DNA of 64,000 nt from JAWPMT01 sp965267435 (GCA_965267435.1 OZ253960.1:4030001-4094000), one strand, 5' to 3'. Counted from the stretch's first letter, positions 27,622 to 36,918 are shown. Notes: generated by a model from the sequence alone, not told the origin. A program made the numbers and translations.

Positions 27622-28806
27622 ATGGAGGAATTAAAGTCTACCCGCATCAAAAACATCGCCGAATCTGCTACCCTCGCCATGGCTGCCAAAGCCCGTGAAA
27701 TGAAGCAAAAAGGCATCGATGTGATCAGCCTAAGTCTGGGAGAGCCCGACTTCAAAACGCCGGACCACATTATTGAAGGCGCTAAAGCTGCGTTAGACGA
27801 GAAGAAATACTTCTCCTACCCTCCGGTAAATGGCTACCTGGACCTGCGCCAGGCCATCTCTGAAAAATTCAAAGAAGACAACGGCCTTGACTATGGCCCC
27901 AACCAGATTGTCGTTTCCAATGGGGCGAAACAGTCGATTGCCAACATCTTTTTGGCACTGCTCGACCCCGGCGATGAAGTGATTGTCTTCACGCCTTATT
28001 GGGTGAGCTATACGGCGCTCATCGAGCTTGCAGAAGGCACACCTGTATTCGTATCAGGTGATATCTCTACCGATTTCAAAGCGACGGCTGAGCAGGTAAA
28101 AGCGGCTATCACTGACAGAACGAAAGCCATCATCTTCTCGTCGCCTTGCAATCCTACTGGATCTGTCTTCACGGAGGACGAACTGACGGCAATCGCCAAA
28201 GTATTGGAAGACCATCCCAACATCCTTGTACTCTCCGATGAGATCTACGAGATGATCAACTTCACGGGCAAGCATTGCAGCATTGGTACGCTTCCTGGCA
28301 TGCAGGAGCGTACAGTCACTATCAATGGCTTCTCTAAAGGCTACGCGATGACTGGCTGGCGCGTGGGATACATTGGTGCCCCTGAGTGGCTCGCCAAAGC
28401 GGCCAACAAAATTCAGGGTCAGTTGACGTCCGCCAACAGCTCAATTGCCCAAAGGGCGGCACTCGCTGCATTGAAAGCCCCGAAAGATGCCTCTGCTGCA
28501 ATGGCTGATGCTTACCGCAATAGACGTGAACTGGTACATGGCCTCCTCTCAGACATCCCGGGCTTCAAGGTCAATTATCCGGAGGGAGCTTTCTACTTCT
28601 TTCCGGATGTCAGCAGCTACTTCGGCAAAGGTCCAATAAAGGATGCCTCAGACCTCTGCATGTATCTCCTGGAGAATGCACATGTGTCTCTAGTAACGGG
28701 GCAAGCCTTTGGTGCACCAGATTGCATCAGGCTATCGTATGCCGCCTCCGAGGAAGAACTAAAAGAGGCCATCAGCAGAATCAAAACAGCGCTGGCAAAA
28801 CTCTAA
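27622..28806 (+). CDS. PLP-dependent aspartate-type aminotransferase (class I)
   Basis: A 394-residue fold-type I aminotransferase. PLP-binding motifs are all visible: SNGAKQSI (phosphate contact), SSPCNPTGSVFTEDEL, SDEIYE (Asp to pyridine nitrogen) and NGFSKGYAMTGWRVGY with the Schiff-base Lys near residue 239. The C-terminal CIRLSYAASEEEL carries the substrate-carboxylate Arg. It resembles the class I-beta aspartate/prephenate aminotransferases of the Thermus type, converting aspartate and 2-oxoglutarate to oxaloacetate and glutamate. The stop lies 9 bp before the heptose kinase start, so both may be in one transcript, though no pathway joins them. Confidence 0.92.
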   Translation: MEELKSTRIKNIAESATLAMAAKAREMKQKGIDVISLSLGEPDFKTPDHIIEGAKAALDEKKYFSYPPVNGYLDLRQAISEKFKEDNGLDYGPNQIVVSNGAKQSIANIFLALLDPGDEVIVFTPYWVSYTALIELAEGTPVFVSGDISTDFKATAEQVKAAITDRTKAIIFSSPCNPTGSVFTEDELTAIAKVLEDHPNILVLSDEIYEMINFTGKHCSIGTLPGMQERTVTINGFSKGYAMTGWRVGYIGAPEWLAKAANKIQGQLTSANSSIAQRAALAALKAPKDASAAMADAYRNRRELVHGLLSDIPGFKVNYPEGAFYFFPDVSSYFGKGPIKDASDLCMYLLENAHVSLVTGQAFGAPDCIRLSYAASEEELKEAISRIKTALAKL

Positions 28807-28815
28807 ACTCCAATT

Positions 28816-29817
28816 GTGGAGGATCTTGACATAGACCATATCATTCAGCAATTCTCTGGGTTGCGCGTCCTCGTGATAGGTGACGTCATGCTGGATACTT
28901 ATGTCAATGGCAGAGTAGATCGCATCTCACCAGAAGCTCCCGTGCCCATTGTTAGCGTCCAGAAACAAGAACATCGCCTCGGCGGAGCGGCGAACGTAGC
29001 CGTTAACATTAAGTCTTTGGGGGCAATGCCCCTCCTGTGTGGACTAGTCGGCGACGATGAGCCGGCGCGACAGATCTCCGACCTTCTGCAAACCCAGGAG
29101 ATATCGGCCGATACATTGGTTACCAGTACTTCTCGAAGGACAACCGTAAAAACAAGAATCGTGTCGGGGTCACAGCAGCTTTTACGCTTTGATAAAGAGG
29201 ATGACCATGAGACGACCTCTGAAGAGTTGCAATCGCTGACACAGAAGATCGAGCAATTACTGCCCACCTGCCATGCCATCATCTTTGAGGATTACGATAA
29301 GGGATGCATTGATCGGGAGTTGATCGGACGAACCATCGAACTTGCCAAACGGCATGATGTGCCCACCATCGTGGATCCTAAGGCCCGGAATTTCCGCGAT
29401 TATAGGAGTATTACTCTGCTGAAACCCAATTTGAAAGAATTGCGTCAGGCACTCGGGATGCCGCTTGATACGATCAGCGAAGAAGCACTATCGGAGGCTG
29501 CTAAGCGGCTGTGCACAGACCTGTCATTCGATCAATTGCTGACGACCCTATCTGATAGAGGAGTTTTCCATTGGAGCCAGGAAAATCATGGAATTATCGA
29601 CGCACACCGCCGATCTATCGCAGATGTCTCTGGTGCCGGTGACACGGTCGTTGCCACCGCCGGGCTGTGCACGGCACTCAAGCTTCCACTGCCCACTGTA
29701 GCACAGCTAGCTAATCTTTCAGGCGGTATTGTTTGCGAAGAAGCGGGGGTTGTACCTATTCAAAAGGAAAGGCTTCTGGCCGAATACAAGAGATCCACTT
29801 TGGACTACCGCCCATAA
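28816..29817 (+). CDS. rfaE1: PfkB-family D-glycero-beta-D-manno-heptose-7-phosphate kinase (RfaE domain I)
   Basis: A 333-residue ribokinase-family protein starting at GTG, the only plausible start before the first strand (VLVIGDVMLDTYVNG). The family signatures are present: RISPEAPVPIV and RLGGAANVAVNIKSLG near the N-terminus and SGAGDT with the catalytic Asp near residue 276. This is the kinase half of HldE; the adenylyltransferase half is absent, as in organisms where the two activities are separate. It makes heptose-1,7-bisphosphate for LPS core or other surface glycans. The C-terminal end overlaps the opposing TonB-dependent receptor gene by 13 bp. Confidence 0.85.
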   Translation: MEDLDIDHIIQQFSGLRVLVIGDVMLDTYVNGRVDRISPEAPVPIVSVQKQEHRLGGAANVAVNIKSLGAMPLLCGLVGDDEPARQISDLLQTQEISADTLVTSTSRRTTVKTRIVSGSQQLLRFDKEDDHETTSEELQSLTQKIEQLLPTCHAIIFEDYDKGCIDRELIGRTIELAKRHDVPTIVDPKARNFRDYRSITLLKPNLKELRQALGMPLDTISEEALSEAAKRLCTDLSFDQLLTTLSDRGVFHWSQENHGIIDAHRRSIADVSGAGDTVVATAGLCTALKLPLPTVAQLANLSGGIVCEEAGVVPIQKERLLAEYKRSTLDYRP

Positions 29818-32087
29818 TTCAGCTTGATCTGCACGTAGTAATTCCTCGGCAATCCAGGGTAGTAATAGCGGGGAGCTCTCCCACCAAAACTGCTGGCATT
29901 GATCTGCACCATCGATGCGTAGTGGGCATCAAACACATTATCAACACCGAAAGCCACTTTGGCCAGCACACCGCCAAAAACCGATTGCTGCCAACTGACC
30001 CTGGCGTTCAAGAGATGGTATGGATCAGTGTAGACGTCGTTCGCATCCGTGATCGGCATAGCGCCAACGCTTTGCTGCGTGAATAAGACTTCACCCCTAT
30101 CAAAGAAACCCAAACCAAGTTGGGCAGAAAAGTTGTAGGATGGGTAGCCCGTCAGCTCATTGCCGGAAAAGTCCTCCCCCTCATCCACAAATTCATTGAA
30201 CCGGAATCGGTTCCAGGCATAGGATACCCGCGTCCGCAACGATAGAAAATCATTGATTGGAAGCTCACCGGCTACCACAGACTCGAGGCCACTATGAGAA
30301 GTGCGGCCTGCATTTACACCTACAAAGGCATCCTCTGCTGTTCGCTGAGCAATCAGAAGGTCGCGGACATCCATATGATAGAGGTTGAGTTCGGCGGTCC
30401 AGACTCGATGGCTCCAGCGCGTCCCTAATTCATAAGAAAAGCCTCTCTCTGGTTTGATGTCGGTATTGAGCGAACCGTCAGGATTGAGCGTCTCCTCCAA
30501 AGCTGGTGGTGAGAACCCCTGACTTATCGAGCCAAAGACTATCCAATTGGTACCCCCGGCATAGCTGAAGCCTACTTTGGGTGTAAACAACGGATCATAG
30601 AAGTGGTTGCCTGTGTTGTCAATGCTGTCTTGAGATTGGAGATTGATCAATCGATAGCTCGTAGTATTCAGATTCCCTCCGGCGGTCACAGTCCATCGAT
30701 CAATTTGCCAGGTCATCTCCGCAAAGACATTGGTATAACGCCTCCTCTCCCGATTCTGCTGAATGATATCGCCTCGCCGACTCGCCGGTCCCTGAAACAT
30801 CGAAAAATCATTCACATAAGTGGCCCAGCTGTACCAATCCATGAAGTACTCAAGACCCGCCACGACCTGGATATTCTCCCCTGCGTCCCATTCCACCTTC
30901 GGCCGGAGACCCATCCCCACTACATTTTCATCCAAAATGTTAAATGGTCTTCGTTCATCATTGAGAAAAAAGGACCCAAAAAATGCAGCCGATGCTCGCC
31001 AGTTCCGAGACAACTCCCGCCGATGAGAATATCCCAGCAGTGCCCTTTTGTAAGTCTCAAGACCCTCTGCCGCCAGCCAGTTTGGTGCCGCCGCGCTCGG
31101 ATCATTCAGAAATGTTTCTTCATTTAGGGAGCTGGGGATATATGCCCTTTGATCAAGGTAATAGGCCAATAAATGGTTCTCGCTCTTTTCGCCATAGTTG
31201 CTGAATATCGTTCCCATTGCCTCACGATCGACTTCATTGTTTTCTCGGTATCCGTCACTGTGCAAGTTGCTGTAGAAGACTTTGTAGCTCCCATTATCAT
31301 GGCTGTAAGTCCCTTTCACGGCAGTCCTAAGCAATCCAAAAGAGCCAGCAGTGAAGTCCACCTCCAAACCCGTGGGCTCCACCCTCCGGTCAGGGTAAAG
31401 CAGCATAGCGCCACCCAGTCCTGCACCATGCAAAGTGGAACTTGGCCCTTTGATGATCTCGAAACGACCAATCCAGCTGAGATCGATATCTTCGATCGTC
31501 GTCTCCCCTGAGCCGTTTGTCAACGGAATGTCTCCAAAATACGCACGTAGCTTATTCGTCGAAAATGGAGATCTCGATCCGATCCCGCGTATGGAGATTC
31601 GGTTGGTGTTGATGGTTCCGGATTGCATGAAAATGCCCGGTTGCAAATTGAGGGCTGGAGTGACAATGGTGGGAGGAATATCGTCCAATTCACGACGGCT
31701 GATCCTGCTGATAGGCATAGGCATTTTCCATAAGTCACGGCCAGCGACAAAGCCATTCACCGTGATGCCTTCCATAGCATAGATCCTGGGTTTCAAATTG
31801 ACCACAGCAACATTGGCGTCCATAGGAACCGACAGCAATTCATACCCCACACCTCGAAACGTGATTTCCCCTTCTCCTGCGAGGCCTAAGGAAAACCTGC
31901 CGTTCGGATCTGATACTGTTGTATCAGCATTGTGAATGACTAAAATCCCCGGTACTGCTTCGCCCGTTTCGCTGTCGACGATCTTTCCTTGCAGGTTCTG
32001 TCCCGACACTTGCACAACACTTATTACAAGAAGAGATAGTGTGAGGACTGTGTATCTTCTTGCTGAGAGTAGGTATTTATGATCCAT
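29805..32087 (-). CDS. TonB-dependent outer-membrane receptor
   Basis: From the ATG at 32087 the protein has about 760 residues: signal peptide (to about 30), a carboxypeptidase-regulatory-like beta-sandwich (LQGKIVDSETGEAVPGI), a plug domain (RISIRGIGSRSPF, FEIIKGPSSTLHGAGLGGAML) and a 22-strand barrel ending VQIKLNYGR. It imports a siderophore, cofactor or oligosaccharide using TonB energy; the substrate cannot be read from the sequence. No SusD partner lies nearby, so a SusCD glycan system is unlikely. It starts inside the end of the small membrane protein gene (11-bp overlap), and that gene follows hemE by 11 bp. An iron or haem link is a guess from context. An upstream ATG at 32120 is possible. 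Confidence 0.9.
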   Translation of the reverse strand: MDHKYLLSARRYTVLTLSLLVISVVQVSGQNLQGKIVDSETGEAVPGILVIHNADTTVSDPNGRFSLGLAGEGEITFRGVGYELLSVPMDANVAVVNLKPRIYAMEGITVNGFVAGRDLWKMPMPISRISRRELDDIPPTIVTPALNLQPGIFMQSGTINTNRISIRGIGSRSPFSTNKLRAYFGDIPLTNGSGETTIEDIDLSWIGRFEIIKGPSSTLHGAGLGGAMLLYPDRRVEPTGLEVDFTAGSFGLLRTAVKGTYSHDNGSYKVFYSNLHSDGYRENNEVDREAMGTIFSNYGEKSENHLLAYYLDQRAYIPSSLNEETFLNDPSAAAPNWLAAEGLETYKRALLGYSHRRELSRNWRASAAFFGSFFLNDERRPFNILDENVVGMGLRPKVEWDAGENIQVVAGLEYFMDWYSWATYVNDFSMFQGPASRRGDIIQQNRERRRYTNVFAEMTWQIDRWTVTAGGNLNTTSYRLINLQSQDSIDNTGNHFYDPLFTPKVGFSYAGGTNWIVFGSISQGFSPPALEETLNPDGSLNTDIKPERGFSYELGTRWSHRVWTAELNLYHMDVRDLLIAQRTAEDAFVGVNAGRTSHSGLESVVAGELPINDFLSLRTRVSYAWNRFRFNEFVDEGEDFSGNELTGYPSYNFSAQLGLGFFDRGEVLFTQQSVGAMPITDANDVYTDPYHLLNARVSWQQSVFGGVLAKVAFGVDNVFDAHYASMVQINASSFGGRAPRYYYPGLPRNYYVQIKLNYGR

Positions 32088-32568
32088 TGTTAGGATTTGC
32101 TTCGTCTTGAAGTAGCTCAATCGCCTGGCGTACGAATTGTTTTGCTTTTTTTCCTTGAGCTATTGCAATGATAGGGGTTGCAATTGCGCCAGCAAGGGTG
32201 CCAAGGAATCCTGTCACGGCAATTCCAATAAATAGATCCTGGACCGGCTGTGACACAACCACCGCAGCACTAGCTGCTACGACGCCCACCATACCGATTA
32301 CTAAACTGCCACCTGTGACTATCGCGCCAATCATCCACGTTTTGTGTACCTTCTTTCGCTGTTCGAGGGCTGCGAGTATGTATTGGTTGACCTCATGATT
32401 GCTCCAATCATATCCCGGTATATGGAACCCCCTTTTTCCTAGCCACTGTGCCTCTTTCTTGGAGATAGGAAAGGGAGGATCGACCTGGCTCTGTGAATCC
32501 TGAGAAACGCCCTTCAGCGAGATCAGAACAAACAGGACCATTAACCATACCCTAACCTTTACCAGCAT
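32077..32568 (-). CDS. Small secreted/membrane protein of unknown function
   Basis: 163 residues: a cleavable signal (VLFVLISLKGVSQ), a hydrophilic segment (residues 23-73; KKEAQWLGKRGFHIPGYDW), then two hydrophobic glycine/alanine-rich helices (about 78-105 and 112-135) and a charged tail (GKKAKQFVRQAIELLQDE). No family is recognised. It lies between hemE (11 bp upstream) and the TonB-dependent receptor (overlapping), so the three are probably one operon. A helper of the receptor is possible but unproven. Confidence 0.65.
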   Translation of the reverse strand: MLVKVRVWLMVLFVLISLKGVSQDSQSQVDPPFPISKKEAQWLGKRGFHIPGYDWSNHEVNQYILAALEQRKKVHKTWMIGAIVTGGSLVIGMVGVVAASAAVVVSQPVQDLFIGIAVTGFLGTLAGAIATPIIAIAQGKKAKQFVRQAIELLQDEANPNNGS

Positions 32569-32579
32569 CTCTTCTTATT

Positions 32580-33614
32580 TTATGAGCTTGTCACCCTTTC
32601 CGATTGCTTCACCGCATCGATGAAACACCTCACATTGTCCACGGGCGTATCCGGATAGACTCCATGCCCCAGGTTAGCAATATGCGGGTGATCTCCAAAT
32701 GCCTGCAGCATGTCTCTTGTCGCCTTTTCGATAGACCCAAACTCAGCATACAACACGCATGGGTCCAGGTTGCCTTGCAAAGTCTTGTTGGGAAGCAAAC
32801 GCTTTGCCTCAGCTACATCCATATTCCAGTCAAGTCCCACCGTGCGGCAAGTCAAGGACGCCATCGACCCCAGGGCAAAATAGGCCCCTTTGGCGAAAAC
32901 AGTAATTGGCACCTCATTGATGGACGAAACAATCCGATCGATATATCGGAGCGAAAATTCCTCGTAATGGTCGGGCGGCAAGATGCCCGCCCATGAGTCA
33001 AAAACCTGCAATATATCGGCACCCGCCTCCACTTGCATTCGGAGGTATTTGATCGTGCTTTGTGTGATCTTATCTAAGAGCTGATGTGCAAGGTCGGGCT
33101 CCCGATAGAGTAGTCTTCGCGCTTTTGAAAAGGTCTTGCTCCCACTACCCTCGACCATGTATGCCAGGATCGTCCATGGCGCTCCTGCGAACCCGATCAA
33201 GGGTACTCTATCATTCAGTTCCTTCTTTGTCAACTGAATCGCGTCATAGACGTATTGCAGTTCGGGCCCTTCCACCAACCGCAAGTGATCGACATCCGCA
33301 GCACTCTCCACCGTTTGCGGGAAAATGGGCCCTCGCTTCTCGACCATTTCATAGTCAAGCCCCATGGCTTCGGGGATGACCAATATGTCAGAGAAGATAA
33401 TTGCCGCATCGACGCCTAAAAGATCGACCGGCTGGATGGTGACCTCTGCTGCTCTTTCGGGGGTTGTCACAAGCTCTTTGAAGCCTGACAACTGGGCACG
33501 CACCGCCCGGTATTCGGGAAGAATTCTTCCTGCTTGTCTCATGAGCCACACAGGTGTCCGCTCAACCGATTCCCCTCGGGCTGCTCGCAGGATAAGGTCG
33601 TTTTTTATTGGCAT
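32580..33614 (-). CDS. hemE: Uroporphyrinogen decarboxylase
   Basis: A 344-residue enzyme that decarboxylates uroporphyrinogen III to coproporphyrinogen III in haem synthesis. The N-terminal signature RTPVWLMRQAGRILPEYR contains the substrate-binding arginines; GFAGAPWTILAYMVEG, DILQVFDSWAGILPP and the C-terminal NLGHGVYPDTPVDNVRCF are all conserved. Length is normal (340-355). The start ATG sits just after a minus-strand TAtcTTTG box (33627-33620), so the transcript may be nearly leaderless. It heads a probable operon with the small membrane protein and the TonB-dependent receptor. Confidence 0.97.
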   Translation of the reverse strand: MPIKNDLILRAARGESVERTPVWLMRQAGRILPEYRAVRAQLSGFKELVTTPERAAEVTIQPVDLLGVDAAIIFSDILVIPEAMGLDYEMVEKRGPIFPQTVESAADVDHLRLVEGPELQYVYDAIQLTKKELNDRVPLIGFAGAPWTILAYMVEGSGSKTFSKARRLLYREPDLAHQLLDKITQSTIKYLRMQVEAGADILQVFDSWAGILPPDHYEEFSLRYIDRIVSSINEVPITVFAKGAYFALGSMASLTCRTVGLDWNMDVAEAKRLLPNKTLQGNLDPCVLYAEFGSIEKATRDMLQAFGDHPHIANLGHGVYPDTPVDNVRCFIDAVKQSERVTSS

Positions 33615-33681
33615 GGCTGCAAAGATAGGGTGAGACTATATTTTGTCTCAGTAACTTTGCCAGTACTGCAAATTCACCCCT
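33615..33681. promoter_or_regulatory. Divergent promoter region of hemE and serine dehydratase with a palindrome
   Basis: On the plus strand TAacTTTG (33652-33659) is the -7 box for the serine dehydratase gene, about 22 bases before its ATG. On the minus strand TAtcTTTG (33627-33620) would start the hemE transcript at or next to its ATG. Between them lies a perfect inverted repeat TGAGAC (33631-33636) and GTCTCA (33645-33650), a candidate operator. Confidence 0.5.
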
Positions 33682-34584
33682 ATGTCAGTACTATTCGAAA
33701 GCTTTGAAGAATGGAGGCAGGCATGTGAAAAAGGCGCCCTCCTTTATGAGCCTGTTTTGAACTATGAGGTCCAACAGCGCAAGGCCTCTGAAGATGCCGT
33801 TTGGGAAGGGCTTGGAAATGCCTATCGAGTCATGCGAGAGGCAGTGGAGACGGGCCTGGAATCGGAGATGAAATCCTACTCCGGGATGATCAACAACGGC
33901 GCCAAAAAAGTATACCGGCATCCCGTCACTGTCTTATCCCCGGAATTCCAGAAATTGATTTCCAGGGCCCTCGCGGCCAAGGAAGTGAATTCGTGCATGG
34001 GCCGGGTGGTCGCAGCGCCTACTGCGGGTGCGTCAGGTATTCTTCCCGGCACGCTGACGACCCTGCAGGATATTCACGGGTTGGACGATCGTAAAATTCT
34101 TGAGGGCCTTCTGGTGGGTGCTGGTGTCGCCCTGATATTGGAGAAGCGCGCTTCCCTTGCCGGTGCCGTCGGAGGATGCCAGGCAGAAACTGGCTCAGCG
34201 GCCGCCATGGCGGCCGCCGCAATTGTATATTGTCTTGGCGGTACGACTGATCAAGCCTTCAACGCTGTTGCGATCACCATACAGTGCATGCTGGGTCTGA
34301 TCTGCGATCCGGTGGCGGGACTGGTAGAAGTACCGTGTGTAGTACGAAATGCCAGCGCCGCCGCCATTGCCAACTCGTCTGCTCAAATCGCGCTTGCAGA
34401 TGTGAGCGCAGTCATACCCGTCGACGAGTGTGTGGACGCCATGGGCGAAATCGGGCAAACGATGGAATCAAAGTACAAGGAAACGGCTTTGGGAGGGCTG
34501 GCTGTAACACCAACAGGTCAAGCGATCTCCAAAAGCGTGTTGATCCAGGACATCGAACTATTGGAGGACGAGTCCCTTGAATAG
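33682..34584 (+). CDS. sdaAA: L-serine dehydratase, iron-sulfur-dependent, alpha subunit type
   Basis: A 300-residue protein matching the catalytic alpha chain of [4Fe-4S] L-serine ammonia-lyases, which deaminate serine to pyruvate. Conserved blocks are NSCMGRVVAAPTAGASGILPG, GGCQAETGSAAAMAAAA and QCMLGLICDPVAGLVEVPC; the cysteines in them include the cluster ligands. The separate beta (ACT-like) subunit is not adjacent, so it may be elsewhere. The first 60 residues are a helical extension usual for the alpha chain. The C-terminal nine codons overlap the opposing membrane-protein gene. Confidence 0.92.
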   Translation: MSVLFESFEEWRQACEKGALLYEPVLNYEVQQRKASEDAVWEGLGNAYRVMREAVETGLESEMKSYSGMINNGAKKVYRHPVTVLSPEFQKLISRALAAKEVNSCMGRVVAAPTAGASGILPGTLTTLQDIHGLDDRKILEGLLVGAGVALILEKRASLAGAVGGCQAETGSAAAMAAAAIVYCLGGTTDQAFNAVAITIQCMLGLICDPVAGLVEVPCVVRNASAAAIANSSAQIALADVSAVIPVDECVDAMGEIGQTMESKYKETALGGLAVTPTGQAISKSVLIQDIELLEDESLE

Positions 34585-35013
34585 ATCCACCCCAAACCTC
34601 AGGAAATAGGACATTAGCAACGAATCAATAGCTGAAAAGACCCAAAGCCATCGAATATAAGGTCGGGTATCGGTGCTAAATGCATTGGCAATAATGGCCC
34701 CGGGGATCGGCATCAGGATGATTGGAACAAGAAAAGCAACGCCCGGAAGGCCCCATCTCCGCCAAACTCGCACAAAAATCCGATTCCTTCGTGTGAAGAT
34801 GCGCTGATCCTTTCGGATGAACCACCGACGAAATATGTCCCGGATACGATCTCCAAAAATTCGCAGTAGGTAGGCGGGAGTGACCATCCCTAGCGTGTTC
34901 AAAATCACCGTCTCAGGAATACTTAGGCCATAGGTCACCCCTAGTGCCGGACCGAAAATGAATTTCACGGCGCTGAGGAGATAGATGGTCAAATATTGCA
35001 GAATGAGCTCCAA
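34558..35013 (-). CDS. Small integral membrane protein, family not recognised
   Basis: 151 residues with about four hydrophobic segments: 5-35, 37-52, 90-112 (GLPGVAFLVPIILMPIPGAI) and 125-145. A highly basic cytoplasmic loop with many Arg lies between the second and third (RIRDIFRRWFIRKDQR). The glycine/proline-rich third segment resembles that of small multidrug-export-like or DedA-type proteins, but the match is weak. The gene is convergent with serine dehydratase and overlaps its last 27 bp. Confidence 0.7.
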   Translation of the reverse strand: MELILQYLTIYLLSAVKFIFGPALGVTYGLSIPETVILNTLGMVTPAYLLRIFGDRIRDIFRRWFIRKDQRIFTRRNRIFVRVWRRWGLPGVAFLVPIILMPIPGAIIANAFSTDTRPYIRWLWVFSAIDSLLMSYFLRFGVDLFKGLVLQ

Positions 35014-35150
35014 GTGAAATCTGTTGTTTCTATGCTATTAATGAACGTCTGAAACTACTGTTTTGATCTTTCTGTCGCGATCATGAACACGAAAGCGCGC
35101 AAAATTACTCCCGATTGGATCGAAGAAATATTTTTCTTTGTCAAAATTCT

Positions 35151-36068
35151 ATGAAGTTGGAACTGCTGCAACAGCTAATGCGTGTCCATTCTCCATCGGG
35201 AGAAGAGCACCGGATGGCAACTTTCATCCAAGACTATGTCAAGAGACACCAATCCTCATGGCGGGTGACACCAGAGCTCATTGCTGAACCGGCCTTAGGC
35301 GATTCTCTCTTCCTTGTTTTCGGCCAACCACGCACCGCCGTATTCGCGCACATGGACACGATTGGGTTCATGGTTCGCTATGGCAATCAATTGATCCCCA
35401 TTGGCGGTCCCGAAGTAGCCTCGGGCTATGAGCTCGTCGGCGAAGACCAACTGGGTCCAGTCCAGTGCCAACTGACCGTGGATAAGCACCACAATTTGTT
35501 CCACGATATGCCAAGAGCCATAGATCGTGGGACCAGTTTGGTCTATAAACCCAACCTCCAAATCACCCAGGACTTCATTCAATCCCCCTACCTTGACAAT
35601 CGCCTAGGGATCTACAATGCCTTGAAGCTCTGCGAAACGCTCGAACATGGTATTGTCGCCTTTTCCTGCTTCGAAGAACAGGGAGGTGGCTCTGTACCAA
35701 CAATTTTGCACCGAATCATGCAAAAGTGGCCCATCCAGCAAGCGCTGATTTCAGACATCACCTGGATCACTGAGGGAGTGAAACACGGCGAAGGTGTGGT
35801 TATCTCTATCAGGGATAGAAACATCCCTAGAAGATCCTTTGTGGACCGAATCATCGAATTGGCAGCAGCCTCGAAAATCAAGTACCAACTGGAAGTAGAG
35901 GCGGCAGGCTCCAGCGATGGAAGGGAGGTGCACCAGTCCCCTTATGGCATTGATTGGTGCTTCATCGGCGCTGCCGAGGACAACGTCCACACGCCAAAAG
36001 AAACGGTGCATAGGGAGGATCTTCAGGCTATGCTGGACCTGTACCAGTATCTTTTGCCGCGTCTTTGA
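35151..36068 (+). CDS. M42-type metallo-aminopeptidase-like protein
   Basis: A 305-residue protein using the ATG at 35151. Motifs fit the M42/M20 clan MH peptidases: VHSPSGEEH at the start, FAHMDTIG (metal His and Asp), YLDNRLG (bridging Asp), FEEQGG (catalytic Glu and metal Glu) and EDNVHTPKE (last metal His). M42 enzymes are cytoplasmic broad-range aminopeptidases. The protein is about 40 residues shorter than typical M42 enzymes, suggesting a reduced dimerisation domain. A TTtcTTTG box (35133-35140) lies just upstream. Its last 41 bp overlap the end of the opposing AraC gene. Confidence 0.85.
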   Translation: MKLELLQQLMRVHSPSGEEHRMATFIQDYVKRHQSSWRVTPELIAEPALGDSLFLVFGQPRTAVFAHMDTIGFMVRYGNQLIPIGGPEVASGYELVGEDQLGPVQCQLTVDKHHNLFHDMPRAIDRGTSLVYKPNLQITQDFIQSPYLDNRLGIYNALKLCETLEHGIVAFSCFEEQGGGSVPTILHRIMQKWPIQQALISDITWITEGVKHGEGVVISIRDRNIPRRSFVDRIIELAAASKIKYQLEVEAAGSSDGREVHQSPYGIDWCFIGAAEDNVHTPKETVHREDLQAMLDLYQYLLPRL

Positions 36069-36918
36069 CCCTGACGATGGCCGACCGCTTGAAGTGTTGA
36101 GGAGTCATACCTAATTGTTTTTTGAAGAGCTTGTGAAAAGACGCCACATCATCGAAGCCCAATTCGAAGGCAATCTCCTTCACAGTTTTGTCCGTGTATA
36201 GCAGCTGCCTTTTGGCTTCCAGGACGATGCGGTCATGAATAATCTGCAGTGGTGTCCTTTGGCCGTACTTTGCAAAGAGATTTGAAAGCGTCTTAGGGGA
36301 CTTGAACAATAGTTCGGCATAATCGGCCACCTGCTTTTTTTCCTTGAAGTTGCGATCGACGAGTGTGTTGTACTTGCGAATCAGATCCACCGAACTCTCA
36401 TTGAGGCTTCTCAAGTCGCCTTGCTCCTTTGCCAACCTCGTGATCTTAATAATCAGTCGCTTCAGCAGCATTTGAAGCATCTCGCCTTGTATTCGGTCCC
36501 GCGTCCGGAATTCGTCCAGAAACACCTCATGAAGTAGCCCAAACTTGCGAAGCTCAAGATCGTCCAAGGTGATGACCGGCAGATGTTGGGCACCAAAGAA
36601 TATTAAGCCATTACAGGAGACCTCCTCGTCGTGTGTGTGCACACAATAGAATTCTTTGTTGAAAGAGTAGTACATGATTCCATCGGCGTCCGGCGGTATC
36701 ACGACTTTGTGAAGAAAAGTCAAGGTCAGCACCTGCCTGGGAGCCAGTTGCAACTCGATGTCATCGACCATCAGCATAACATCCCTATCCCCGCGATGCC
36801 AGAAGATGTGAATCAGATCTTCATGTTGCTGCTCAACACCCTCAAAGTATCTCCGCTCGTCCGTCAGCGCAAAGTAGCTGTCCATCCCAGGATTTCTGTA
36901 TTCCAGAAGCATGATCAT
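36028..36918 (-). CDS. AraC-family transcriptional regulator
   Basis: 296 residues: an N-terminal cupin-like sensor half (residues 1-150) and a C-terminal pair of helix-turn-helix motifs (about 185-285), the second reading VKEIAFELGFDDVASFHKLFKKQLGMTP, the classic AraC signature. It is divergent from the AhpD-like gene with 159 bp between them, so it may control that gene. The sensed ligand is not evident. Its 3' end overlaps the peptidase gene by 41 bp. Confidence 0.92.
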   Translation of the reverse strand: MIMLLEYRNPGMDSYFALTDERRYFEGVEQQHEDLIHIFWHRGDRDVMLMVDDIELQLAPRQVLTLTFLHKVVIPPDADGIMYYSFNKEFYCVHTHDEEVSCNGLIFFGAQHLPVITLDDLELRKFGLLHEVFLDEFRTRDRIQGEMLQMLLKRLIIKITRLAKEQGDLRSLNESSVDLIRKYNTLVDRNFKEKKQVADYAELLFKSPKTLSNLFAKYGQRTPLQIIHDRIVLEAKRQLLYTDKTVKEIAFELGFDDVASFHKLFKKQLGMTPQHFKRSAIVRVKDAAKDTGTGPA

